A stretch of DNA of 64,000 bases from Planctomycetota bacterium (GTDB lineage Bacteria; Planctomycetota; Planctomycetia; Pirellulales; Pirellulaceae), in contig JACNKX010000102.1 of the NCBI GenBank assembly GCA_014381825.1, positions 21,933 to 85,932 of the forward strand, in the 5' to 3' direction. How positions within the stretch are numbered: the stretch's first letter is position 1; each line of letters starts with the position of its first letter. Below, piece after piece: positions 1 to 10,080 of the stretch. The translations under genes were made by a program, and so were the position numbers. The notes below the pieces were generated by a model that was given only the letters and a program-made list of their open reading frames with translations, made no database searches and was not told where the DNA came from.

Positions 1-605
1 TCGTCACTCGGTGCCGCAAGATCACCGATGGTCGAACGATCCGACAGTCGATTGACCAAAACTTGATATTCGTCCCAAGTTGCGGGCGGTTCGAGCTGTA
101 ACTTGGTGAAAATATCCTTGCGATAAAGAACGGTGAACTGCGGTGACCCAAGTGGCACGGCGTAGACCGTGTTTCCCCAGTTGATCTCATGCAGACGTAT
201 CAGCTCGAAAATACCTTGGCGGTCGAAGAGAGGGTCGGACGCATCCTCCGAGTCGATCGGTTCGATCCACTCGCGCTCGGCGAGTTCTCCGAGCAGATAG
301 CTCGGATAAAGAACCACATCCGCGTTAAGTCGTTTCCGCTCGCCTTCGAGCAATTCGGCGGCCGTCAGTGTGATGACCTTTGTATCTCCGCCAACACGCG
401 AGTCCCACGCGAGCTTGACCGCTTTCGCAAGCGGTTCGTCGTCAATAACGAGAACGCGCAATGGCAACTCCGGTGGCGCTGCGTTTGGCGAATCCGATTC
501 GCCGTGGTCTCTCTTGCAGCCGCCGGCAACTACAATGATAAGGGCCAGCGACCACAATGCGAGTACCGGGAATGTTGGGCGCGACAATACATTTCGGATC
601 GACAT
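1..605 (-). CDS. Extracellular solute-binding lipoprotein of a sugar ABC transporter (3' end outside window)
   Basis: Open minus-strand frame from ATG at 605 (MSIRNVLSRPTFPVLALWSLALIIVVAGGCKRD...) with lipobox-like AGGC, running off the window edge; content typical of family 1 solute-binding proteins; divergent from xylB. Confidence 0.7.
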   Translation of the reverse strand, partial: MSIRNVLSRPTFPVLALWSLALIIVVAGGCKRDHGESDSPNAAPPELPLRVLVIDDEPLAKAVKLAWDSRVGGDTKVITLTAAELLEGERKRLNADVVLYPSYLLGELAEREWIEPIDSEDASDPLFDRQGIFELIRLHEINWGNTVYAVPLGSPQFTVLYRKDIFTKLQLEPPATWDEYQVLVNRLSDRSTIGDLAAPSD

Positions 606-683
606 GCTTTACTCACAATCGAATGGAGCGATAGTCGTCCTTCGCATGGTAAGCAGCACTAACGCCTGCGGTCAATCGGCCCG

Positions 684-713
684 TTGCGACCTTTGCGCGG
701 CGCGAGGTACAAT
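684..713 (+). promoter_or_regulatory. Candidate sigma70-like promoter for xylB
   Basis: TTGCGA (684-689), 18-nt spacer, TACAAT (708-713), upstream of TAGGAG RBS and ATG at 744. Confidence 0.35.
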
Positions 714-743
714 CGTCGCGGTCTTTTCTTTAGGAGTCAACGA

Positions 744-2261
744 ATGAGTTTTTATCTCGGTGTCGACATTGGAACGTCCGGCACGAAGACGATTTTAATA
801 GATGCAACCGGCAATATCCTCGGCGAAGCCAGTCAGGGATATCCATTACACCACCCGAAGCCGCTGTGGAGCGAACAAGATCCGGAAGATTGGTGGCAAG
901 CGACGGTTAAGACGATTCGCGCTGCGGTAAAGCGAGCGAAGGTTAAGCCCGCGGAGGTGAAGGCGATCGGGCTCTCTGGCCAAATGCACGGTGCTGTGTT
1001 CCTGGACAAAAGTAACAAAGTCGTACGCCGCGCGCTGCTCTGGAACGACCAGCGAACAGCCGCTGAATGTGCCGAGATCGAGAAGCGCGCCGGCGGTCGC
1101 AGCAAACTGATCAAGCTGGTCGCAAATCCCGCGATGACAGGATTTACGGCTCCGAAGATCTTATGGCTTCGTAACAACGAGCCAAAGAATTTCGACAGAA
1201 CAAAGAAAGTGTTGCTGCCCAAGGACGATGTTCGTCGGCGACTGACGGGCGAATTTGCAACGGAAGTGAGCGATGCGAGCGGCATGTTGTTGCTGGACGT
1301 AAAGAAACGCCATTGGTCGATGCCGCTGCTCTCTAAGCTTGAATTAGACGTCGACCTGTTTGCGAAGTGCTACGAATCGGAAGAGGTCACGGGCAATTTG
1401 ACGCGTGACGCGGCGAAACTGCTTGGGCTGACAACAGATTGTGTCGTGGTCGGCGGAGCTGGCGATTGCGCCGCGAACGCGATTGGAACAGGCGTTGTAA
1501 AGAGCGGTATTCTTTCGACGTCGATCGGGACTTCAGGCGTTATGTTTGTGCATAGCGACAAAGTCGAGATCGATCCTCAAGGTCGACTGCACACGTTCTG
1601 CCATGCCGTTCGCGGCAAGTGGCACATGATGGGCGTAAGCTTAACGGCCGGCGGTGCCCTGCAGTGGTTCACCGAGCAACTCTGTGCGGAACTTGCTCGC
1701 GGCAAGACCGATCCCTATAAGGTCTTGAACCGAGAGGCCGCTGCTGTCGCTGCTGGAAGCGAGGGCCTATTCTTCCTGCCCTACCTCGCCGGCGAACGAA
1801 CTCCCCACGCGGATCCCGACGCGCGTGGCTGCTTCGTAGGTCTCACGTTGAAGCACACCCGCGGGCACCTCGCGCGATCCATCATGGAAGGCGTGACCTA
1901 TGCGATGCGAGACAGCCTGGCGATCATCGAAGAGATGGGAGTCCCGGTAAGACAGATTCGTGCGTCTGGTGGCGGAGCAAAGAGTGCATTGTGGCGACAG
2001 CTTCAAGCAGATCTGTTCGGCAAGAAGGTTGTTACGCTTGAGGCCGAACAAGGCCCCGCGTTTGGCGTTGCACTGCTCGCCGCGGTTGGCGCTGGCGAAT
2101 ACAAGAATATTGAGCAAGCGTGCGCGGCAACGATCGAACTTGCATCAGAAACCGTTGTCGACCGAAAGGTCAAGCGATCTTACGACAGCGGATTTTCGGT
2201 CTATCAAGGCTTGTACCAATCTCTAAAGAGCGATTTCAAGAAAATCAGTTCGCTTGGGTAG
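744..2261 (+). CDS. xylB: Xylulokinase (FGGY family)
   Basis: MSFYLGVDIGTSGTKTILID..., LSGQMHG, LLWNDQRT, GGGAKSALWRQLQAD; RBS TAGGAG before ATG 744 (provided ORF begins further upstream at 684). Confidence 0.93.
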   Translation: MSFYLGVDIGTSGTKTILIDATGNILGEASQGYPLHHPKPLWSEQDPEDWWQATVKTIRAAVKRAKVKPAEVKAIGLSGQMHGAVFLDKSNKVVRRALLWNDQRTAAECAEIEKRAGGRSKLIKLVANPAMTGFTAPKILWLRNNEPKNFDRTKKVLLPKDDVRRRLTGEFATEVSDASGMLLLDVKKRHWSMPLLSKLELDVDLFAKCYESEEVTGNLTRDAAKLLGLTTDCVVVGGAGDCAANAIGTGVVKSGILSTSIGTSGVMFVHSDKVEIDPQGRLHTFCHAVRGKWHMMGVSLTAGGALQWFTEQLCAELARGKTDPYKVLNREAAAVAAGSEGLFFLPYLAGERTPHADPDARGCFVGLTLKHTRGHLARSIMEGVTYAMRDSLAIIEEMGVPVRQIRASGGGAKSALWRQLQADLFGKKVVTLEAEQGPAFGVALLAAVGAGEYKNIEQACAATIELASETVVDRKVKRSYDSGFSVYQGLYQSLKSDFKKISSLG

Positions 2262-2270
2262 ACCATTCCA

Positions 2271-3227
2271 ATGTCCGTCTTGCACCTGTGTGAAGCTGAT
2301 GTTGAGCGCTTGCTCGATATGCCAACGACGATCGGAGTCGTTGAGGAGTCGTTTCGTCAACTGGCCGCCGGGAAGGCGCATAATGTCCCACGCCATCGTG
2401 CTCATGCCAAGGGAATCGTTCTGCATTCGATGAACGCGGCGGCGGATTATCTCGGCCTCGTCGGTTGGAAGCAGTACACAACGACTAGCTCTTGTGCGAA
2501 GTTTCACGTTGGATTGTACGAGCAGTCGACAGGAAGCCTCGTCGCGCTACTGGAAGCGGATCGCCTAGGTCAGATGAGGACCGGCGCAGTGACAGGCATC
2601 GCTGCAAAAGTGCTGGCGAATCCAGACGCTGAGCAAGTTGGCGTGTTCGGCAGCGGCTGGCAAGCGGAAAGTCAGCTTGAAGCTGTGGCGACGACGTGTC
2701 CCGTTAAACGAGCAATCGTCTTCAGCCGAAACGCCGATCGCCGTCGTGAGTTCGCGGAGAAGATGAGTGAAAGACTTAGCCTTGAAATCGAGGCGGTTGA
2801 TGAACCTCGTCGCGCGGTCGAGACGCTTCCGATCGTCATCACCGCAACCACAAGCCGAGTACCGGTTTTTCGTGGCGAGTGGCTGAGTTCCGGCACTTTG
2901 GTCTGCGCGATTGGATCGAATTGGAAGCAGAAGGCAGAGATCGATCTGACAAGTGTGCGCCGTGCCGGGCTCGTTGTTTGCGATAGCGTTGAAAGTTGTG
3001 AGCATGAGGCAGGCGACTTCAACGACGCGATTGAGGCGGGAGTTTTCTCATGGGAATCGGCCCGCAATCTTTCAGATGTATTGGTCGGAAACGCACCAGG
3101 GCGGAAAAGTCCGGACGACATTATCCTGTTCAAGTCCGTAGGCATGGCGATTGAAGATGTCGCGCTCGGCGCAAGACTTGTTGAACTGGCCGGTCAACAC
3201 GGCGTTGGCTCATCGCTTGAGATATGA
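2271..3227 (+). CDS. Ornithine cyclodeaminase / mu-crystallin family protein
   Basis: QMRTGAVTGIAAKVLANPDAEQVGVFGSGWQAESQLEA, IVITATTSRVPVFRGEWL motifs. Confidence 0.88.
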   Translation: MSVLHLCEADVERLLDMPTTIGVVEESFRQLAAGKAHNVPRHRAHAKGIVLHSMNAAADYLGLVGWKQYTTTSSCAKFHVGLYEQSTGSLVALLEADRLGQMRTGAVTGIAAKVLANPDAEQVGVFGSGWQAESQLEAVATTCPVKRAIVFSRNADRRREFAEKMSERLSLEIEAVDEPRRAVETLPIVITATTSRVPVFRGEWLSSGTLVCAIGSNWKQKAEIDLTSVRRAGLVVCDSVESCEHEAGDFNDAIEAGVFSWESARNLSDVLVGNAPGRKSPDDIILFKSVGMAIEDVALGARLVELAGQHGVGSSLEI

Positions 3228-3248
3228 CTTCTCGTGAGCGACGATTAT

Positions 3249-4931
3249 TTACAGCTGCGCGTCGAATGCCGCTACGACCGGCGTCTGGAAGGGCACCGCG
3301 TGAACGACTCGGCTCTCGGCAGCCCGTTCCTCCGTCTTTCCGAGGCATGCATGCCGCAGCGCTGCATAGGACAACGGGAACGAGATGACTTGACCGAAAC
3401 GCCGAAACTCGCTGGCGTCAGACTGTTTCGCGATAATGATCCGTCGAGGATCGAACGTTCGTTCCGATACATACGGAGCCAAGCTGTAGGGCGCGGCATC
3501 GCGACAGTCGATCACAACGCGGTCGGTTTGTTCCAACGCATCAAGTGGCACGGGGTCGACACGGCTAAAGGAGTTGAGTAACAAAGAGGGCAGATCGGGC
3601 ATGGCGTCGGCAACTCGGGCGTAACGGATTGGAGCCTGTTGTTTTGGGGCCGCTTGAATTGAGGTGTTCCCGGTAGCCCCAGCCTGTCGCTCAAGGACTT
3701 GCTTCAAAATTGCGTCCATGCGATCAGATGTTATTGCTTCGTTTGGCTCGGGAAGCGTAACACGATCGAAGTCCTGCCAATGCCCAGTCGCCAAGTTTCC
3801 GAGCGCCAGAGCCGAATTGAGAATCTGACTGCTTGAGTGCGACTCTGGAGCTTCGGCATCAGCGAGCGCACTCCAAACCGACTCAGGTAAGCCCCATAAC
3901 TCCAAAACGCGCGCCATTACCATTCCCGGGCTCAGTGGAAAACATCGTTCTTCGAGATTATCCAACGATTCGCGAGTTTCCTCACACTTGCTCAGCAATG
4001 CCTCGTACACTTGCGGGTACAGTGACGCCAGAACAACTCGTCCGAGACCGTGCATCAGCGCTGCCAACACGACGGAACCATCGTGGTCCGAGCGATCATT
4101 CTTCTCAAGTAACTCTGCCGTCGCGGAAGCCGCAATACTGCGACGCCACAACTGATCAACATCCAGCCAAGGCACGACGCGCTGAGTCAGTGAGACCTTC
4201 GCGGTGTGAGCCAAAGCTAGTTCGCCAATCTTGCGCCGACCGACGCGGACGACGGCCTCCTCTAAGGAAGTGATTCGCTCGGTCGATGCACTGTACGCTG
4301 TGCTGTTTGCAAGTCGAAGTAGTTCAACGGCCAACGACGATTCTTTCGCGATCGCCTTTTCCACTTCCTTGGCGTCATAGCGATCATCCCGAGTCGCCGT
4401 GAATACATCGAAGACCGTCGCTGAGAGAGGCAGCATTCCCGTCAAGTGCCGCAGTTTTGTGTGAAGGTCGTCCGTTGAGATGGATTGACCGTCGTGGAGC
4501 GATTCGTGCGAAGTGGGGGACACCGCTGAATGATTGTGAGATGGGCTCCATCTCTGCTGCCACTGCGTCGCTCGGACCTTTAGTTTTGCCGCCAGTAAAG
4601 TGTAATCGACTGGCTTGAAGAGGACATCTTCCACACCTTCGTCGAACAAGTGCTGTGCAAGTTTTGGTTCGCGAATGTCCGTGGCGACAACGATCAGCGG
4701 TCTAGTCGTCTGTCGCAGTAGATCGATTACCATGTGATACGGGTGACGATCCGGCAAGTGCAGTTCCGTGACGAGAATCGCGTACTCATTGGCGGCCAAT
4801 CGTCGCTGCGCGTCATTATAAGTCGTTGCTTCATCGCAATGAATCCCGACAGATTCCAGACCACGCCTGCAAAGTGTCCGAAACATACTGGTATCGTCAA
4901 CCAATAACGCTTTGGGAGCTGGTGTATTCAT
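3249..4931 (-). CDS. Response-regulator receiver + HDOD domain protein
   Basis: N-terminal REC (ALLVDDTSMFRTLCRRGLESVG...), HDOD core (LPLSATVFDVFTATRDDRYDAKEVEKAIAKESSLAVELLRLANS); likely start at MNTPAPKALLVDD (4931). Confidence 0.82.
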   Translation of the reverse strand: MNTPAPKALLVDDTSMFRTLCRRGLESVGIHCDEATTYNDAQRRLAANEYAILVTELHLPDRHPYHMVIDLLRQTTRPLIVVATDIREPKLAQHLFDEGVEDVLFKPVDYTLLAAKLKVRATQWQQRWSPSHNHSAVSPTSHESLHDGQSISTDDLHTKLRHLTGMLPLSATVFDVFTATRDDRYDAKEVEKAIAKESSLAVELLRLANSTAYSASTERITSLEEAVVRVGRRKIGELALAHTAKVSLTQRVVPWLDVDQLWRRSIAASATAELLEKNDRSDHDGSVVLAALMHGLGRVVLASLYPQVYEALLSKCEETRESLDNLEERCFPLSPGMVMARVLELWGLPESVWSALADAEAPESHSSSQILNSALALGNLATGHWQDFDRVTLPEPNEAITSDRMDAILKQVLERQAGATGNTSIQAAPKQQAPIRYARVADAMPDLPSLLLNSFSRVDPVPLDALEQTDRVVIDCRDAAPYSLAPYVSERTFDPRRIIIAKQSDASEFRRFGQVISFPLSYAALRHACLGKTEERAAESRVVHAVPFQTPVVAAFDAQL

Positions 4932-5107
4932 TTCGAGTCCTGCAAAGTTCAAGTTCGTCGAGGGCAGGACGGCTGTCACCAAGGAACGCCGGGGCATCGG
5001 CGAGAAGATAAGTCGGTAGACAATTCAAGTCTATGCCACCGTACTTCACAGTCAACTTAACTGTGGGTTACCACGTTCTGATTCGGAGAGTCGCTCGTCC
5101 GTCGCAC

Positions 5108-6544
5108 TTACTCGCCAGGCTGCCACCATTCATCGAGCTGACGTCGCAAACTTGCAACATGCGTATTGTTCTCAACTCGGTCGATCACGTTATGCGTTTC
5201 GCTGGGATCTGCCACGACGTCGAACAGGGAATCCCCAACGAGGTAGTTATTCCACGCCGGTCGCTTCCCGTGATCGTGCGTGGTGATTAATTTCAGGTCG
5301 CCTTGCCTGACCCAGCGGTAGGCGACATCACTAGCGGGCCGTCCGAGTTTCGTTGCGTCGCCTGGATAGATCTCGCCGAAGATCGTGCGTTCAACATCCA
5401 GCTTCCCCGCGCCGCAGGCGCTTGGCATTAGATCGATCCCGGGCAATTCGATATCAGCATCTTCAAGGCCGCACGCTGAAAGGAGCGTCGGAACGACGTC
5501 GATGCTGCTGACCAGTTCCTTATGCGTGGAAGGCTTGGTCTGACCGTCCCAGCGGACGAGAATCGGAGTTCGAAGACCATAATCGAACGGCGCTCGCTTA
5601 CTTCGTTTCGTGTGGTCCCACTCGCTGCGGCTCGCCATATACCGACTCGGGTCTGGCTCCCAGCCGTTATCGACCACAAACAGGAAGACTGTGTTTCGAG
5701 CTAGTCCGCGTTTTTCGAGGCTCTGGACGAGGTGCCCAACGGTGTCGTCAAACTGCGTGATGGCTGCGTAGTAAGGGATGCGATGTTTGGGAACGCCGGA
5801 ACTCTCGTACAGGTCGAAGTACTTTTTCGGCGAGTTGTGTGGCGTGTGCGGTAAAAACGGGGCGTACCACACCAAAAACGGCGCGGCGCCACAATCGTCT
5901 ATGAATTCATCGATCGGTTGCATGGTTTCGCGTCCGATCACGAGCCCGTGGTCACCGTTGCCATGGGCTACAACGTCTCCGTTGGCGAGTCTTTTGTCTC
6001 CGTACTTCCCGCCAGACGGTTCGGCGGTTGTCATGCCCTCGGTAAAACCGGCATTGTGCCAGTGACCTTCCCAGTATTTGCCCGTTTGAAAGCAGCGGTA
6101 ACCGTTCGATGAAAGCAATCGCGGCAGAGTGGGGACTCGCTTAATTAAGTCCGTTGCTCGCTCGCGAAGTTTGTCGAACTCTCGCTTCCCAATTTCTGGC
6201 GACTTCGTCAACTTCGAGAAGCCGGGCGGCGGATGGTTGAAGTGAACCCCGTGCTGATGCGGGTAGAGTCCGGTTAGTAGCGTGACCAGAGAAGGGCGGC
6301 AGACGCTGCTCGGGACGTAGCCATTCACATACCGAGCCGATTGTGCGGCAAGTTGGTCCAAGTTCGGCGTTCGGACCTCGGCATTGCCCATGAATCCAAA
6401 GTCGGTGTAGGTCTGATCGTCCGAAACGATCAGCACGACGTTGGGACGACGGCTATTCTCCTGCGCGAGGCAGGAGTTCGGCGGCGAGATCGTCAGGACC
6501 AGCGCAACGAGAAGGCCGAGCAAAGTTGTCTCAATAATGCTCAT
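5108..6544 (-). CDS. Sulfatase family protein (variant CRPSL active-site motif)
   Basis: RPNVVLIVSDDQTYTDFGFMGNAEVRTPNLDQLAAQSARYVNGYVPSSVCRPSLVTLLTGLYPHQHG; start MSIIETTLLGLL at 6544. Confidence 0.88.
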   Translation of the reverse strand: MSIIETTLLGLLVALVLTISPPNSCLAQENSRRPNVVLIVSDDQTYTDFGFMGNAEVRTPNLDQLAAQSARYVNGYVPSSVCRPSLVTLLTGLYPHQHGVHFNHPPPGFSKLTKSPEIGKREFDKLRERATDLIKRVPTLPRLLSSNGYRCFQTGKYWEGHWHNAGFTEGMTTAEPSGGKYGDKRLANGDVVAHGNGDHGLVIGRETMQPIDEFIDDCGAAPFLVWYAPFLPHTPHNSPKKYFDLYESSGVPKHRIPYYAAITQFDDTVGHLVQSLEKRGLARNTVFLFVVDNGWEPDPSRYMASRSEWDHTKRSKRAPFDYGLRTPILVRWDGQTKPSTHKELVSSIDVVPTLLSACGLEDADIELPGIDLMPSACGAGKLDVERTIFGEIYPGDATKLGRPASDVAYRWVRQGDLKLITTHDHGKRPAWNNYLVGDSLFDVVADPSETHNVIDRVENNTHVASLRRQLDEWWQPGE

Positions 6545-6624
6545 AGGAATTGAAGCAACGCTTTTCAGATAGGCAACGAGTCCAGATTGTATTGATTGAC
6601 CACGCGTCACGTCGCCTGCAGCCG

Positions 6625-7764
6625 TCACGCAAGATCGCCGGCCTGAAGATAGCAATAACTTTCGTAACGCCTTGTGTCGAGGCGGCCGTCGGCAACAGCG
6701 TCCTTGACGGCGCACTCGCTTTCGTGCGTGTGAGTGCAATCTGGGAACCGACATTGACTGACATAAGGGCGGATGTCGCGGAAGTAGCCGGCGACCTCCT
6801 CCGGGATTACGTCCCACAGTTGGAACTGACGAATTCCCGGTGTGTCAACGATGTAGCCACCGTCGCCTAGCGGTATCAGTTGGGCAGTTGTGGTCGTGTG
6901 ACGACCCTTCTGGTTTTCTTCGCTGACGGCGTTCACACGTAATGCCAGCCCCGGATCGATCGCGTTTAATAGCGACGATTTGCCGACGCCACTCTGTCCG
7001 GCGACGACACTTTCCTTCCCGCGTACGAGCCGGCGGACTTGTGAAACGCCTTGGCCCGTTGTTGCTGAGATCAAGACCACTCGATAACCCATCTGCCCAT
7101 AAACGCCGGCCAATGGTTGTAGGTCGGCGGCATGAACGAGATCGATCTTGTTGATGCAGATGATCGGGCGAATCCGTGCCTTCTCGGCCGTGACCAAAAA
7201 GCGATCGATCAAGTTGGGCTTCAGTGTGGGCTCGGCGGCACTGGCGATAATCAACAGTTGATCGACATTGGCCACGATCACATGCTGGCGCCCTTTGCTG
7301 GTGCGGGAGAGGATGCCGTGACGAGGTTCGATTCGCTCGATAAAGCCTTCGCCGCCGCTTTCGGGCCGGAAGATGATGTGATCGCCCGCAACGACGACAT
7401 GACGCTGGTCAGTACTGAGCGACTTCAGCAAGCGTCGCGTCGCACAACGATAAACGTCGCCACTTTCTTCGGCCTGCACGTCGCTCTGAAGACCGTGGAC
7501 TCGCAGGACGCGTCCGTGGAGGCAGACGGATTCATCGATATCAAGGTGAACGGCCAGACTGGCATCTTCGTGTTCGATGGCGTCGCCAATGATCGTTCGC
7601 TTGCGAGTCAGTTCGCCCTTTCCGCTGACTCGCTCACTTCGAACTGTCTCGTCGTCTTCAAACCCGTGTTCTTGAAATGCCCGTGTCAGGTCCGTGTTGC
7701 GTGTCCGCGACTCGTGCTTCTTGCGGAACTCCGTGCGGATCTTTTTCTTCGGCTTGTCGGCCAT
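6625..7764 (-). CDS. rsgA: Ribosome small subunit-dependent GTPase A
   Basis: Circularly permuted GTPase motifs: NKIDL, GQSGVGKSSLLNAI, DTPGIRQF; C-terminal zinc-binding CRFPDCTHTHESECAV. Confidence 0.95.
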   Translation of the reverse strand: MADKPKKKIRTEFRKKHESRTRNTDLTRAFQEHGFEDDETVRSERVSGKGELTRKRTIIGDAIEHEDASLAVHLDIDESVCLHGRVLRVHGLQSDVQAEESGDVYRCATRRLLKSLSTDQRHVVVAGDHIIFRPESGGEGFIERIEPRHGILSRTSKGRQHVIVANVDQLLIIASAAEPTLKPNLIDRFLVTAEKARIRPIICINKIDLVHAADLQPLAGVYGQMGYRVVLISATTGQGVSQVRRLVRGKESVVAGQSGVGKSSLLNAIDPGLALRVNAVSEENQKGRHTTTTAQLIPLGDGGYIVDTPGIRQFQLWDVIPEEVAGYFRDIRPYVSQCRFPDCTHTHESECAVKDAVADGRLDTRRYESYCYLQAGDLA

Positions 7765-7783
7765 AACTGACGGGATACTCTAT

Positions 7784-9787
7784 TCAGTCCGAGTTAGAAC
7801 TTAAAGTGGATTTGTCGCGCCCGTTGGAATTGGAAGATACATGTACGGACGGTCCGATCAACTTCGCGATCGCCTCTTCCCCGAGTTCTTCCTCTTTCAG
7901 CAATCCAGCGGTCAGCTTGACGAGGTTCTCCCGCTGAGCAGTGAGCAGTTCGCTGGCTTGTGACGAAGCGTGGTGGAGGATTTTGGTGACTTCCTGATCA
8001 ATCAATTCCATGGTGTGCTCGCTGAACTGCCGGTGTTGATGCATCTCGCGACCGAGGAACGGATCTTCGTCCGAAAGTTTGTAACTAACTGGCCCAAGTC
8101 GTTCACTCATCCCCCAACAAGTCACCATCCGTCGGGCCATACTGGTTGCTCGTTCGAGATCGTTCTCGGCACCGGCGGTAGTCTCGTCGTAAATCAACTT
8201 CTCCGCCGCCCGTCCTCCGAGCAAGACAATCAAATGATCTCGAAGTTCGCTTTCCGATGTACTCAACTTGTCTTCGGATGGCATTGTATGAGTCGCACCC
8301 AGCGTGCGGCCTCGCGGAATGATGGTCACTTTATGGACGCGATCAGCACCAGGCAGCAACCACGCCGCAATTGTATGTCCAGCTTCGTGATAGGCGGTCT
8401 TTTCCTTTTCCTCTTCGGTGAGTACTTCTTCGCGCTTAGCTCCCATTAAGATCTTGTCGCGAGCATGTTCGAAGTCGGACATGTCGACTTTGTTCTTCTC
8501 GTTCCGCGCTGCCCAAAGCGCCGATTCGTTGACAATGTTGCGAATGTCCGCGCCGGTCAGCCCGATTGTTCCGGAAGCCAACACGTTCAGATCGACGTCG
8601 TCCGCCAGTGGCACGTCGCGAACGTGAACTTGAAAAATCTCGACGCGTCCCTTCTGTGTGGGGCGACCAACCGTGACGTGTCGATCAAAACGACCGGGAC
8701 GAAGTAACGCGGGATCGAGCACGTCCGGACGATTCGTCGCGGCCAGTACGATCACGGAGTCGGTTTGCGCAAATCCATCCATCTCACTGAGAATCTGATT
8801 CAAAGTTTGTTCGCGTTCGTCGTGACCGCCGCCCAAGCCAGCACCTCGTTGTCGGCCCACGGCGTCGATTTCGTCGATAAAGATGATGCCCGGCGCGTTG
8901 TCCTTCGCGTTGGCGAAGAGATCACGTACGCGGCTCGCTCCGACACCGACGAACATTTGAATAAACTCAGAACCGTTCACTGAATAAAAAGGAGCACCTG
9001 CCTCTCCCGCGACAGCACGCGCGAGCAACGTCTTTCCCGTTCCGGGTGGTCCCATAAGTAGGACGCCTTTGGGGACCCGGCCACCCAATCGTTGAAACTT
9101 CTCTGGCTCGCGCAGATACTCGACAATTTCGAGTAAATCATCTTTCACGCCTTCGAGTCCCGCAACATCTTTAAACAAGATGGACTGCTGCGTCGATTCG
9201 TATCGCTTCGCTGGGCTCTTACTGAACCCCGACAAGAATCCACCGCCCATCATCTGTTCCCGCGAACGCCGCATCGACACCCAAAGGAATCCGAACATCA
9301 CGGCACTTAAGACTAAGGCGACGCCCCAGAAGACGAACATCGCAGTCTCGGTCGAAGGCCGCTTCTGAACTGTGTGGACACCTTTCTCTTTTAGAAGTTT
9401 ATTAAGATCGGTTTGAGCTGCTTCCGTCTGCAGCAGTCGCACGCGGAAATGCTTTTCAAGTTTCTTGCGATCTTTGATGGGGTCGCCCGAGGCGTCGAAC
9501 TCCGGCCCATCGGGCGGATCCTTAAATATACCGTAGGCGTCTTCCGACCCGTGAAGTTCGACGCTCTGCACGTTTCCAACTTCGATCTGGCTCAGAAAGA
9601 AGTAGTAGTCTTCGATATTCGACTGCTTGACGCTGCGCTGCGAAAACATCAGCAATCCGATGATCAGAAGCACTCCGATCAACAGCAGCGCGTTGGGGCC
9701 TCCGCGACGCGTTGCCGGTGTCTTGGGCTGAGGATCGGAGCTTGGATCTCGATTGAGCGTTGGATCCTTATCGAACTTTTCCATCAA
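7784..9787 (-). CDS. ftsH: ATP-dependent zinc metalloprotease FtsH
   Basis: [22 protein letters not shown] region, HEAGH zinc motif, N-terminal TM. Confidence 0.97.
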   Translation of the reverse strand: MMEKFDKDPTLNRDPSSDPQPKTPATRRGGPNALLLIGVLLIIGLLMFSQRSVKQSNIEDYYFFLSQIEVGNVQSVELHGSEDAYGIFKDPPDGPEFDASGDPIKDRKKLEKHFRVRLLQTEAAQTDLNKLLKEKGVHTVQKRPSTETAMFVFWGVALVLSAVMFGFLWVSMRRSREQMMGGGFLSGFSKSPAKRYESTQQSILFKDVAGLEGVKDDLLEIVEYLREPEKFQRLGGRVPKGVLLMGPPGTGKTLLARAVAGEAGAPFYSVNGSEFIQMFVGVGASRVRDLFANAKDNAPGIIFIDEIDAVGRQRGAGLGGGHDEREQTLNQILSEMDGFAQTDSVIVLAATNRPDVLDPALLRPGRFDRHVTVGRPTQKGRVEIFQVHVRDVPLADDVDLNVLASGTIGLTGADIRNIVNESALWAARNEKNKVDMSDFEHARDKILMGAKREEVLTEEEKEKTAYHEAGHTIAAWLLPGADRVHKVTIIPRGRTLGATHTMPSEDKLSTSESELRDHLIVLLGGRAAEKLIYDETTAGAENDLERATSMARRMVTCWGMSERLGPVSYKLSDEDPFLGREMHQHRQFSEHTMELIDQEVTKILHHASSQASELLTAQRENLVKLTAGLLKEEELGEEAIAKLIGPSVHVSSNSNGRDKSTLSSNSD

Positions 9788-10080
9788 AAAACCTTATTAG
9801 GCGACCGTAACCATCTTATCTTCTGCTGGCCGTGTGGTGAGTTCCCGCGAACAGGAGCAGTCGAACTTTTCTGCAACCAACAGGCGTGAGTGGACTTCAG
9901 GCAGTTCCTTACTTCCCGAGCGTCTGCCATCAGTATTGCCATGATGGCGAGTTAGGCTAGGGCCGACATTCTATCGAAGGATTTGTGGAAATGCGATGCG
10001 GGAGCGATACATTAGTTTCGTCTTCGGTGCCGTTTGGTCAGGAGGCGTTCGTTCTAAGATCCGGCGTTCGTCATTTCGCG

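Noticed and set aside
5047-5065. CACAGT-caactta-ACTGTG small hairpin near the HDOD gene
   Set aside because: Short 6-bp stem without T-run; not distinguishable from chance
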